NCBI GenBank assembly: GCA_018715285.1
Contig: DVLW01000092.1
Location: 1-18,896, forward strand
Direction of reading: 5' to 3'
Origin: Candidatus Faecivivens stercoripullorum
GTDB lineage: Bacteria > Bacillota > Clostridia > Oscillospirales > Ruminococcaceae
Length of the DNA stretch: 18,896 bases
In this document: piece after piece, positions 7,207 through 14,049 of the stretch
How the letters are laid out: each line of letters begins with the position of its first letter
Numbering within the stretch: the first letter of the stretch is position 1
Program-made: the position numbers and the translations under genes
Notes under the pieces: generated by a model
The model's input: only the letters and a program-made list of their open reading frames with translations
Told to the model about the DNA's origin: nothing
The model's database searches: none

Positions 7207-7258
7207 AAATAGAGTAAGCCGGTTCGCCGCTGATGCGGAGAGCCGGCTTACTCTATTT
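7207..7258. terminator. Large near-perfect hairpin between a promoter and the LacI gene
   Basis: Sixteen perfectly complementary bases (7207-7222 with 7243-7258) continue, after a G-T pair and one mismatch, into CCGC/GCGG and a TGAT tetraloop, giving a stem of about 24 pairs. T-rich sequence follows on both strands (TTTTATT on minus, TTTATTTTA on plus), so it can act as a bidirectional intrinsic terminator. It stops read-through from the phospholipase-like gene, yet it lies downstream of the promoter at 7259-7287. Confidence 0.75.
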
Positions 7259-7287
7259 ATTTTACTAAACCCGACAGGCCTTGTCAA
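7259..7287 (-). promoter_or_regulatory. Promoter upstream of the LacI-family gene
   Basis: On the minus strand: TTGACA (7282-7287), a 17-base spacer and TAAAAT (7259-7264). The predicted start site (about 7252) falls inside the right arm of the large hairpin, so the transcript would begin with that hairpin. Confidence 0.7.
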
Positions 7288-7346
7288 GACATTTCCCATC
7301 GGGCATAAAGCCTGTTCTGTCCTGATGGAAGACTGCCGTAAACCGG

Positions 7347-8153
7347 TTACCGGTAACGCTGCAAAGTCTCATAATTGCGCTTGAACCGCTTGTCCAGAGG
7401 ACGGTTATCGTACAGCCCTTCATCATAGCTTTCGATCAGTGCTGCCGTTTCCGGAATCGCCTTGTCAAACAGCTGGTGCAGCTGGCGGTTGCTCATCAGG
7501 CAGTAGGGAAGCACCGACTCGGTCAGTACCATTCCCTTGACCTGGAACAGCCGGGACAGATTGTACAGTACAACCCTTTTCGGGAACCAGTTGCTTCTCA
7601 GAATACCACGGGAAAACTTCATCATCCGGATTGCCTTTTGTACCTGTTCGCCTGTAACACCGGGAAACAGTTTTACAATCAGCCGGCAGTTTTCCATCGA
7701 CGCATCACAGTATGCAGCCGGATTGTGGGTAAACGGGTTTTTCGCATCTTCCAGCATCAGCATCCGGTCAAATTCACTCTCAATCTCGTGATGGGTTGCA
7801 ACCGATTTCTTCATCCGGTCGAGAATGTACGGGTGACAGGTCGAGTCCAGCATAAAATGAGTGATAAATCCCAGCAGATAGGCGTATAAATCCGGGTCAA
7901 ACTGTTTTTGCAAGAGCTTCCGCGCACGTTCAAAAAAAGGCGCCGCTTGTGAATGGTGCATCTGGATACCGACCGAAATTACCGAGTTGAACGGATGGTA
8001 CAGATGATAAAAATAAAAGAAGTCCGGGCCCTGTACGCCGATGTTGTACAACGCGCGCGAACGCGGTGAGCCGTCTACCATTACCCGGAGATGCTCCGGG
8101 AGAAGGGCGAGAACCTTGTCGCCAAAAATATAATGTGCATATGCCGCGGGCAT
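7347..8153 (-). CDS. Zinc-dependent phospholipase C family protein
   Basis: The 268-residue all-helical protein resembles the uncharacterised branch of the zinc-dependent phospholipase C / S1-P1 nuclease fold common in Clostridia. Putative metal ligands are visible in YAHYIFG at the N-terminus, GVQGPDFF near 40, MHHS near 65 and HFMLDSTCHPYILD near 100. There is no secretion signal, so it is probably cytosolic and its substrate is unknown; the name describes fold, not proven lipase activity. The ATG at 8153 has AAGGAAGT eight bases upstream; a GTG at 8162 sits directly against that site and is less likely. A TATACT (8180-8185) upstream may be its -10, but I see no good -35. Confidence 0.8.
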   Translation of the reverse strand: MPAAYAHYIFGDKVLALLPEHLRVMVDGSPRSRALYNIGVQGPDFFYFYHLYHPFNSVISVGIQMHHSQAAPFFERARKLLQKQFDPDLYAYLLGFITHFMLDSTCHPYILDRMKKSVATHHEIESEFDRMLMLEDAKNPFTHNPAAYCDASMENCRLIVKLFPGVTGEQVQKAIRMMKFSRGILRSNWFPKRVVLYNLSRLFQVKGMVLTESVLPYCLMSNRQLHQLFDKAIPETAALIESYDEGLYDNRPLDKRFKRNYETLQRYR

Positions 8154-8267
8154 CTGCGTCACTTCCTTTCATCTATTTCAGTATACTCTGTTTTTTACCT
8201 CTTTTCCGCTGTTTTTCATGAATTTTCTGTTTCTTTGCCAATTTTGGACAGTTTGCACCCATTTTTA

Positions 8268-8309
8268 CCTCAAAATAAACAACTGCCGCTGCATTTTGAG
8301 CAGCGACAG
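8268..8309 (-). terminator. Intrinsic terminator after the 177-residue protein gene
   Basis: On the minus strand a 10-bp stem (CTGTCGCTGC with GCAGCGGCAG, one G-U pair; 8283-8309) with a seven-base loop is followed by TTGTTTATTTT. It lies 23 bases past the stop at 8333. Confidence 0.85.
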
Positions 8310-8332
8310 CTGAACAAACATTTATATCCGGC

Positions 8333-8866
8333 TTAGTTTATGCCTGTTTCCACAATATTTCCGTCTGCGTCGTAAAAGGTTACGGTTTCTTCTTCGCTTA
8401 CCGGCAGAATCAGGGTAAATGGCTTGTCACTGTTAATTTCAATTGTTTCAACCTTGCTGCCATCGCTGATTTCTGCCCGTGCGACTTTTGACAGATTCAT
8501 CGAAAAATAAGCTCTTTCAGTATATCCATCGACAGTGATTTCTCCAATGAGATCGTCTGTTTTATTTACAGAACCACTCGAGCGGAAAAAGTATCCGAAA
8601 GATAGTCCCGGTCGGTTTAGATAAAAGGAGTAATCATAGCTCGACTGGTCTTCCGGGTAACTGAGATAGATTGCCATCTGGTCGGAAACGGTTCCTTCTA
8701 CTGTCCAGTCATCCGATATTTTGGAATCTGACCGCACATCCTTTTCCAGACTGGACGCTGGAAGACCGAAAATGTGACTCCTTTGGATAATCGCTGCAAG
8801 GAATACACATCCAATGATGATGGCCGCAATCAGATCGCTCGGTTTTCTTCTTGTACTGGGTTCCAT
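8333..8866 (-). CDS. Membrane-anchored protein of unknown function
   Basis: I do not recognise this 177-residue protein. Residues 11-27 form one membrane helix (LIAAIIIGCVFLAAI), with a short basic N-terminus, so the remaining 150 residues probably lie outside the cell. That part is acidic, rich in beta-prone Ser/Thr/Asp stretches, and ends in a segment like an Ig-type or carboxypeptidase-regulatory-like fold (FTLILPVSEEETVTFYDADG). No enzymatic motif or sortase signal is seen. It lies directly downstream of the ECF sigma / zinc-ribbon operon but has its own promoter (8910-8938), with only a weak GGACGG-type ribosome binding site. It may belong to the same envelope-related module, but that is inference from position. 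Confidence 0.7.
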   Translation of the reverse strand: MEPSTRRKPSDLIAAIIIGCVFLAAIIQRSHIFGLPASSLEKDVRSDSKISDDWTVEGTVSDQMAIYLSYPEDQSSYDYSFYLNRPGLSFGYFFRSSGSVNKTDDLIGEITVDGYTERAYFSMNLSKVARAEISDGSKVETIEINSDKPFTLILPVSEEETVTFYDADGNIVETGIN

Positions 8867-8909
8867 AGTCCGTCACCGTCCGTTTCTGATAATCATACTC
8901 TTTATTATC

Positions 8910-8938
8910 AGTATAGCAGAAACCCGGCTGATTGACAA
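8910..8938 (-). promoter_or_regulatory. Promoter of the 177-residue protein gene, nested in a hairpin
   Basis: On the minus strand: TTGTCA (8933-8938), a 17-base spacer and TATACT (8910-8915). The -35 is itself one arm of the inner stem of the hairpin at 8920-8963. Confidence 0.65.
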
Positions 8939-8963
8939 GCGTTTTTGTCAGCCAGCCGGGTTT
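8920..8963 (-). terminator. Terminator-like hairpin after the zinc-ribbon gene
   Basis: An outer 11-bp stem AAACCCGGCTG/CAGCCGGGTTT (8920-8930, 8953-8963) and an inner TGACAA/TTGTCA stem (8933-8938, 8945-8950) form a long hairpin 18 bases past the zinc-ribbon gene stop. The T-run on the minus strand is short (TTTCTGC), so termination may be partial. Confidence 0.65.
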
Positions 8964-8981
8964 GCTGTATGGAATTTTTCG

Positions 8982-9881
8982 TTACGGTTCGGTCAGATAA
9001 ACGGTCGGGTTATATGGAACATCCATGACCTCACAATCGAGCGTTTTCCCATCGACTGTGACTTTCAGTCTGGGTGGATTTTTTGCCGAGGATACCAGGC
9101 AGAAGACCGAACCGTCATCTCCTGTCCAGTCGAGATTGATCTCAATCGTTGTTCCAAACAGTCCGGTCGATTGTCCAAAGCTGGTATGGGTCTGATCTCC
9201 GGCACCTGAAACCGCCAGCAGGTAAAAATACTCACTGTTGCCGTTAGTCTCCCGTTCGTACCGCAGCGCATACACCTTGTTCTGCGCTTGCTGCCCGATC
9301 ATTCCCGACAGGTCGGCCTGTACCTCCTGATAGACGGTTTGCGAAACGATTTCCCTGTACTGGCTAAGCGTTACCTCCTGCATACTGCACGAGCCGGTAC
9401 CAGTCGGTATACTCATTGCGGCGAACAGAATCGAGATGGCTGCAATCGGCAGGATAATCACCGCTGCCAGTATCTTCCACAGTGCTTTGTCCTTACGGCG
9501 TACCGGTGCTGCTACCTCGCGGATATCCTCAGGCAGCGGAGCGGCACAGTGTGGGCAGACTTTCCAGTCGGGTTCGACCGGGAATGCACACTGCGGACAG
9601 CTCATCCGCAGTTTCGCGCCGCATTTCGGGCATACAGCGTACTCTTTTGTAACCGGCGTGCCACAGCTCGGGCACTCAAGGTCAGAATAACTGCTGCGTA
9701 CCAGCAAGTAAACGATAAATCCGATCAGCGTCGGTGCAAATACCGCGATAATCGTCCACAAAACTGCGTTCATCCGCCGTCTTTTTGCGTCCCGCCAGAC
9801 GTATATGCCAATCGATACCGGGATAATCAGCAGAAGAATCAGCGGAATCAGCAAGACCAAAATTGCTGAACTGCTAGTCAT
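8982..9881 (-). CDS. Membrane protein with two zinc ribbons
   Basis: This 299-residue protein has two N-terminal helices (about 7-28 and 40-62) joined by a basic loop (WRDAKRRR). Two cytoplasmic zinc ribbons follow, with cysteines at 70, 73, 84, 87 and 95, 98, 109, 112. After a third helix (about 134-156) comes an outer domain of about 140 residues without recognised motifs. The N-terminal part resembles PLD-nuclease-N-like/zinc-ribbon membrane proteins of Firmicutes. The ATG overlaps the preceding gene by eight bases (ATGACTAG), and AAAGGAGGG lies ten bases upstream, so it is co-translated with the ECF sigma module. It lacks the zf-HC2 type of anti-sigma domain, but its place and topology suit a regulator or sensor paired with the sigma factor. 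This is inference. Confidence 0.8.
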   Translation of the reverse strand: MTSSSAILVLLIPLILLLIIPVSIGIYVWRDAKRRRMNAVLWTIIAVFAPTLIGFIVYLLVRSSYSDLECPSCGTPVTKEYAVCPKCGAKLRMSCPQCAFPVEPDWKVCPHCAAPLPEDIREVAAPVRRKDKALWKILAAVIILPIAAISILFAAMSIPTGTGSCSMQEVTLSQYREIVSQTVYQEVQADLSGMIGQQAQNKVYALRYERETNGNSEYFYLLAVSGAGDQTHTSFGQSTGLFGTTIEINLDWTGDDGSVFCLVSSAKNPPRLKVTVDGKTLDCEVMDVPYNPTVYLTEP

Positions 9882-10155
9882 GATGGAAATTCCCTCCTTT
9901 TTGTGCGTAAACTACCGCAATCACGCCTGCGCCTGCCATCGATATCACCTGATAGGCAAGACAGCCAAACGACAGTATCGGGTACCGGTCACAGGTCAGT
10001 ACTCCCAATAACAGCGCCGCAATCTGAAGCAGCAGGGCACCTACCGCCAGCAGAATAATCAGACGTTTTTTACTGCGTTTTTCCAGTTCGCCGCGCAGCA
10101 TGTTTTCATTCAGCACCGGCGGCGGATACTGGTCAAAATCGTAGATCTGTTTCAT
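9874..10155 (-). CDS. Small two-helix membrane protein in the ECF operon
   Basis: The 93-residue protein starts with a soluble, acidic-then-basic segment (YDFDQYPPPVLNENML) of about 30 residues, followed by helices at roughly 32-52 and 62-84. Both ends are probably cytoplasmic. AAGGAGGT lies eight bases before the ATG. The gene overlaps the end of the sigma gene by 23 bases and the zinc-ribbon gene by eight, a tight arrangement typical of a sigma factor and its regulator. I see no zinc-binding His-Cys2 anti-sigma motif. It could be an unusual anti-sigma factor or an accessory subunit; its function is unknown. Confidence 0.75.
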   Translation of the reverse strand: MKQIYDFDQYPPPVLNENMLRGELEKRSKKRLIILLAVGALLLQIAALLLGVLTCDRYPILSFGCLAYQVISMAGAGVIAVVYAQKGGNFHHD

Positions 10156-10627
10156 TGTCGAGCACCTCCTTCAGTAGTTTTCGCGCCTTGTGAAGCCGTG
10201 ATTTGACTGTTCCGACCGGCATCCCCAGTACCGCCGATACCGACGTGATATCCATATCGCGGAAATAAAAGAGAATCACCGTCACCCGCAGTTTTTCAGG
10301 CAATCGGTCAATCGCCGCGTACAGTGCCGAGTAATCCTCTTTTTCCGGTGCGGCCAGTTTTTCCATTGCGGCGTCTTTTTCCTCGTTGGTGTGGAATGGG
10401 AAAACCGGGCTTCGGATAATCCTGCGCAGGGTACTGCGGTAGGTATTGACACAGATTTTCGTCAGCCATGGTTCAAATTCCCTTGACGGGTCGTACCGGT
10501 CGTAATACCGGATGACTTTCAGCCATGTTTCCTGGTATAAGTCATCTGCGTCGGCTTCACTGGCGCAGAGGGTACGGCACAGGCCGTACAGCTTGCCGCC
10601 ATATTGCCGGATGTAACTGTCTATCAT
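10133..10627 (-). CDS. ECF-type RNA polymerase sigma factor
   Basis: This 164-residue alternative sigma factor directs RNA polymerase to a special promoter set, usually in response to envelope or other stress. Region 2 is at about residues 8-75 (DADDLYQETWLKVIRYYDRY, then FEPWLTKICVNTYRS). Region 4 is at about 103-155 (AIDRLPEKLRVTVILFYFRD, then VSAVLGMPVGTVKSRLHKAR). The start is ATG at 10627 with AAAGGAGG (10638-10645) ten bases upstream; a TTG at 10660 would fall inside the promoter. An ECF-like promoter precedes it, which suggests autoregulation. It overlaps a small membrane-protein gene and is followed by the zinc-ribbon membrane protein, the likely signalling partners. The input signal is not evident. 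Confidence 0.94.
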   Translation of the reverse strand: MIDSYIRQYGGKLYGLCRTLCASEADADDLYQETWLKVIRYYDRYDPSREFEPWLTKICVNTYRSTLRRIIRSPVFPFHTNEEKDAAMEKLAAPEKEDYSALYAAIDRLPEKLRVTVILFYFRDMDITSVSAVLGMPVGTVKSRLHKARKLLKEVLDNETDLRF

Positions 10628-10653
10628 ATCCTCTGCGCCTCCTTTCACCTGTA

Positions 10654-10681
10654 TATACAATCTGGGTGTCAGAAAGGTTCA
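10654..10681 (-). promoter_or_regulatory. ECF-type promoter of the sigma-factor operon
   Basis: On the minus strand: TGAACC (10676-10681), exactly 16 bases, TGTATA (10654-10659). This closely follows the ECF (SigW-like) layout TGAAAC-N16-CGTATA. A start near 10647 gives a leader of about 20 bases with the ribosome binding site almost at the 5' end. The match suggests that the sigma factor drives its own operon; direct recognition is inference. Confidence 0.72.
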
Positions 10682-10707
10682 TTTCCATCAAAAATTTTTT
10701 TGAGTCA

Positions 10708-10743
10708 GCAAAAATGCCGCTGGCTGCCCGCCGGCGGCATTTT
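10708..10743 (-). terminator. Intrinsic terminator after the small membrane-protein gene
   Basis: On the minus strand AAAATGCCGC (10734-10743) pairs perfectly with GCGGCATTTT (10711-10720), with extra G-C pairs inside, and is followed by TTTTTGCTG. It separates the upstream operon (ending at 10751) from the ECF operon. Confidence 0.88.
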
Positions 10744-10750
10744 AGTGGAT

Positions 10751-11029
10751 TCATTTTTTGGGAAGTTCTGCCTGTTCCTTGAAAAGATAGGCGAGATGTT
10801 CCTCTACATCCTTCTGGATGGCGTGTATCGCGATGCTGATGACCAGAAAGATGATTCCGGAAATAAAGCAGCTAACCATCAGAATGCAGGCAAATGGAAA
10901 GTTGATAAAATCATATTGCAGCATATCATATCCGCCTGCCTGACAGCTGAAAAAGGATACGATAAAGCTCAGGATACAAAGACAGATGGTTACTGCTTTT
11001 ACTTTTTTTGTACGTTCCAGTTTATACAT
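10751..11029 (-). CDS. Small two-helix membrane protein, unknown
   Basis: I do not recognise this 92-residue protein. Helices are at about 11-31 (AVTICLCILSFIVSFF) and 46-69 (CILMVSCFISGIIFLVISIAI), preceded by a basic N-terminus (KLERTKKVK) and followed by an acidic, charged tail (KDVEEHLAYLFKEQ). That tail may form a short coiled helix in the cytoplasm. It follows the broken membrane-protein gene by 21 bases, with only a weak GGCGGTGG ribosome binding site, and it ends just before a strong terminator. It is probably the last gene of the leftward operon. Confidence 0.6.
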   Translation of the reverse strand: MYKLERTKKVKAVTICLCILSFIVSFFSCQAGGYDMLQYDFINFPFACILMVSCFISGIIFLVISIAIHAIQKDVEEHLAYLFKEQAELPKK

Positions 11030-11050
11030 GATCCACCGCCTTTTCGGAAA

Positions 11051-11404
11051 TTAACGGCGCAGGATTTTGCTGAACAGCACCGAAATTCCCATCGCTGCCG
11101 CTCCGATTGCGCAGTACCCGATTCCGTATACCACAAACGCGCCTTCTCCCATCTCAAAGGACAGCCAGCAGCCGAGTATGAACAGGATTCCGGTCATGAG
11201 CGGGCATACCCACAGCTTTTTCGGGTTTCTGCCTGCAAATACGCCGCTGATGATGCTGAAAAGGGGATTGATAACAAAAAATAGAATAAAGCATACTGCC
11301 ATCCCTGCGTCGCCTTTTATAAAGGTGATCGTCAGCCACGGAAATACCAGCATTACAATTGCCGTTAAAATCAGTCAGGTGAGGGGATTGTTTTTGATTT
11401 TCAT
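11051..11404 (-). pseudogene. Small membrane protein interrupted by an in-frame TGA at codon 10
   Basis: The ATG at 11404 has a good ribosome binding site (GAGGTGA, about five bases upstream) and encodes Met-Lys-Ile-Lys-Asn-Asn-Pro-Leu-Thr, then TGA (11375-11377). The frame then stays open for 107 codons to the stop at 11051. The residues after the TGA (LILTAIVMLVFPWL) form the rest of a natural first membrane helix, so one base, probably TGG (Trp) to TGA, explains the break. Three further helices follow (FILFFVINPLFSIISGVF, LMTGILFILGCWLSF, YGIGYCAIGAAAMGISVLF). TGA is used as a true stop elsewhere (ung, thiM), so reassignment is unlikely. A start at internal ATG 11353 has no good binding site. 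A sequencing error is the other explanation. Confidence 0.75.
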
Positions 11405-11440
11405 TCGCGTCACCTCAGTGTTTGCCTGACCATTGCGCGG

Positions 11441-12196
11441 TCAGTCTTTTGGATAGCCGCACATCCGGTGCAGCAGTGAAAGAATACCTTCTTCACTTCC
11501 CGGCAGATCGTAATCTCCGACCAGAGTACCGGGATAATGGTAGATCATCCCGCGTTTTGCACCCGTCTGCAATGCGTCTATTAGCGTATCTTCACCCATC
11601 TCTGCGGCAAACCGTGCAAAAGCACGCATCCGCGGATTTGAAAGCATTCGCTCTCCACATGGAAATTCGCTGCATCTTCCACAGCCTTTTAAGCCTTTAT
11701 CCCGGCAGCAGTGCAGGATGGTGCAGCTTTCGGTCATGCTGCATCCGCCCATCTGGCATCCTTTGCATCCGGGCTGTTCGTCGCACAGACAGCAGGCCAG
11801 CCCACAATAGGAAATGCCTGTTTCCCGCCGGAATTTTTCTTCTGCCGGACGCTGAAAAAATCCGTCTTCAGCAGGGAAAAAGCCATATCCCGGAGCCAGT
11901 GCCGCCCATTCAACCGGTATTGATAACATGGCCTGCGGCCGGCCGATATCCGGCATCAGTTCCAGCAGACAGCATTTTAATACTTGATCTGCGAAGTTTT
12001 CGTCCGCTTGCATCCCAGACAGGTGAACCGTCAGCAGCGGACATCCGTCATCCTGAAAGGAAACCGTCAGTTCTCCGTAACTTTCGCCGTTATACAGCAG
12101 TGAAAATACAATCGGCTCTCCATCGATGCCGCTGTCCGGTCGGGTCAGGGTAAGGGTAGGGGTGTGATAGGTGGAGCGGATAACTGTTTCCTGCAT
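11441..12196 (-). CDS. DUF3795-like cysteine-rich protein with an N-terminal extension
   Basis: The 251-residue protein has a C-terminal half with the cysteine pattern of DUF3795 domains: YCGLACCLCDEQPGCKGC near 130-147, then CSMTESCTILHCC, CGRCSEFPC and the following helix-rich tail. Such domains probably bind metal; their function is unknown. The first 115 residues, ending in a GYGFF motif, have the beta-alpha pattern and end of a reduced GNAT acetyltransferase, but I see no acetyl-CoA-binding motif, so this is tentative. The ATG at 12196 has GGAGGT eight bases upstream; the longer frame to 12250 would overlap cytidine deaminase. It lies 44 bases after that gene in the same direction. Confidence 0.75.
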   Translation of the reverse strand: MQETVIRSTYHTPTLTLTRPDSGIDGEPIVFSLLYNGESYGELTVSFQDDGCPLLTVHLSGMQADENFADQVLKCCLLELMPDIGRPQAMLSIPVEWAALAPGYGFFPAEDGFFQRPAEEKFRRETGISYCGLACCLCDEQPGCKGCQMGGCSMTESCTILHCCRDKGLKGCGRCSEFPCGERMLSNPRMRAFARFAAEMGEDTLIDALQTGAKRGMIYHYPGTLVGDYDLPGSEEGILSLLHRMCGYPKD

Positions 12197-12240
12197 GGTA
12201 TGGTACCTCCGATTTTCGTATCTTCCGGCATGATCGCCGC

Positions 12241-12633
12241 TCATACCCACCAGTCGGGTGTCAATTCTCCCAATTTGACCACCCGTCCGTTCTGGTAGTC
12301 CAGCATGACTTCGATCTCCCGGTAACTCTCGGGATTCAGCTGTACCATCAGTTCCCGGCAGGCTCCACAGGGTGCCATCGCTTCGCCTTCGGAAGAAATC
12401 GCAATTACCCGACGGATGGTGTCCTCACCGTTTGTCAGCATATGGAAGATTGCGTTGCGTTCGGCGCAGATGCCAAGGGTACAGGCGGTATCGACACAGA
12501 CACCGGTATAGATTTTGCCGGAACCGGATTCAATAGCCGCCGCAACACCACCGGCTTCTACAAATTTTGAGACTGCGCGTGGATTCAGTACAGCTTTGGC
12601 GGCGTTATACAGTTCATTCCAGATGTTGTCCAT
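12241..12633 (-). CDS. cdd: Cytidine deaminase
   Basis: It deaminates cytidine and deoxycytidine to uridine forms in pyrimidine salvage. The 130-residue product matches the small homotetrameric class. Zinc is held by the Cys of CAERNAIF (near 56, with the catalytic Glu) and the two cysteines of PCGACRE (near 88). GVCVDTACTLGICAERNA covers the nucleoside-binding loop. A related blasticidin-type deaminase is possible, as the sequence shows only the shared core. AGGAGG precedes the ATG. It lies 42 bases after cca in the same direction. Confidence 0.88.
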   Translation of the reverse strand: MDNIWNELYNAAKAVLNPRAVSKFVEAGGVAAAIESGSGKIYTGVCVDTACTLGICAERNAIFHMLTNGEDTIRRVIAISSEGEAMAPCGACRELMVQLNPESYREIEVMLDYQNGRVVKLGELTPDWWV

Positions 12634-12675
12634 GTTGGTTGCCTCCTGATTATCATCTGCTCCGTTTATCTGCTC

Positions 12676-14049
12676 TCAGCAGCCGGCAAACCGGGTCAGC
12701 AGTTTTTCCGCTTCATCCATCAGTGTTTCCCGGTCATTGGGAAGGTCGCCGCCGATTACCCTGTCCAGCAGCAGGTTCAGTATCCGTCCCAGTTCCGGGC
12801 CGTTTTTGATTCCCAGTTTTGCCAGGTCTTTTCCGCCGACCGCCAGTTCTCCCAGTGTCAGGCATGGATGCTCGGCAATGACTGCCATCGTTTGCTCGGT
12901 AATCTCGGCAATCTCCGGCTGACGGTCGGAAACGGCGCGGTTCTGGGCGAGATTGTCCGCACGCTTGACCTCCAAAAGCCGCAAGAGCTGCTCTTCTCCA
13001 AGCATTGCCATCCATCGGCGAATGGATACCGGATCGGCAGTCACCTTCGCATCATGCCAGCGAATCAGGGGAATAGCGTCTTTAATCATCTTAGCCGGCA
13101 TCGTCATCCGGCGCAGAATCCGTTCTGCCATTGCCGCCGATAATGCCGCATGTCCTTTAAAATGCCCGACACCTGCTTCATCCGGGATAAACCGTCCCGG
13201 TTTTCCGATATCGTGCAGCAGCATCACCCACCTGAGCAGTGGTTCCGGGCGTACCGCTTCAACGGCTGCCGCAGTATGTCCCCAGACATCGTAAAGATGG
13301 TACCGGGTGTACTGGTCAAATCCACAGCAGGGCAAAATTTCCGGCAGTACTGTTCCGATGACCTCGCTGTACCGGGTCAGCACCTCGCGCACACCTGCAC
13401 CCATCAGTAATCCAGTCAGTTCAACGTATACCCGTTCATTGGAAATCTTCTGCAAAAGCGGCGCACACTGAAAAAACGCAGCTTCGGTTGCTTCATCCGG
13501 ATGGAACCGCAGCCGGGACATAAACCGCAGCCCGCGCAGTATCCGCAAAGCATCTTCCTGCATCCGGCGCATCGGGTCGCCGACTGCACGCAAAATCCCG
13601 TTTTGCAGGTCGTCAATACCACCGTATGGGTCAAACAGTCTTTTCTCCGGGTGAAGTGCCATTGCATTGATGGTAAAATCCCGGCGTGCAAGGTCTTCCT
13701 TTAAGCTGCGGGTGAACGCAACGCCGTCGGGATGCCGCGAATCGGTATAACTGCCGTCGACACGATAGGTGGTCATTTCCAGCATCTGCCCGTCCACCAG
13801 TACGCCGACGGTACCGTGCTTTGCACCTGCAAGATTCTGGGAAAGCCCTGAAAAAGCGGCGGAAATCTCCTCCGGCAGTGCAGACGTCGTCAAGTCCCAG
13901 TCATGCGGCGTTTCTCCCAGTGCCGCGTCCCGGACACATCCGCCTACCGCATAACATTCATACCCTTTTCCTTCCAGTACCGCAATCGCCTTTAAAACCG
14001 GCTGCGGCCAGTCGGGTACCGGAAAGGGAAGTGGTCTGCCGCCGATCAT
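12676..14049 (-). CDS. cca: CCA-adding tRNA nucleotidyltransferase
   Basis: It adds or repairs the 3'-CCA end of tRNAs without a nucleic-acid template. The 457-residue protein shows the class II nucleotidyltransferase head: AVGGCVRDAALGETPHDWDL near 34-53 with the DxD metal-binding aspartates, GTVGVLVDGQMLEMTTYR near 79-96, RRDFTINAMA near 122-131, DPYGGIDDL near 140-148 and EDALRILRGLRFMSRL near 165-180. A C-terminal HD domain follows (LLHDIGKPGRF near 277, GHFKGHA), as in many clostridial enzymes. A polyadenylating relative cannot be excluded by sequence alone. Its ATG overlaps the ybaK stop as ATGA, so the two are probably translated together. Confidence 0.93.
   Translation of the reverse strand: MIGGRPLPFPVPDWPQPVLKAIAVLEGKGYECYAVGGCVRDAALGETPHDWDLTTSALPEEISAAFSGLSQNLAGAKHGTVGVLVDGQMLEMTTYRVDGSYTDSRHPDGVAFTRSLKEDLARRDFTINAMALHPEKRLFDPYGGIDDLQNGILRAVGDPMRRMQEDALRILRGLRFMSRLRFHPDEATEAAFFQCAPLLQKISNERVYVELTGLLMGAGVREVLTRYSEVIGTVLPEILPCCGFDQYTRYHLYDVWGHTAAAVEAVRPEPLLRWVMLLHDIGKPGRFIPDEAGVGHFKGHAALSAAMAERILRRMTMPAKMIKDAIPLIRWHDAKVTADPVSIRRWMAMLGEEQLLRLLEVKRADNLAQNRAVSDRQPEIAEITEQTMAVIAEHPCLTLGELAVGGKDLAKLGIKNGPELGRILNLLLDRVIGGDLPNDRETLMDEAEKLLTRFAGC

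Noticed and set aside
7346..7357. 12-bp palindrome GTTACCGGTAAC at the phospholipase-like gene stop
   Set aside because: It lies at the 3' end of the gene with no T-run, and ACCGGT-type strings are common in this sequence, so chance is enough.
11051..11404. TGA as a recoded tryptophan or selenocysteine codon
   Set aside because: ung and thiM end in TGA and many TGG codons are present, so code change is unlikely. Selenocysteine in a membrane helix of this small protein is implausible, and no insertion element was evident nearby.
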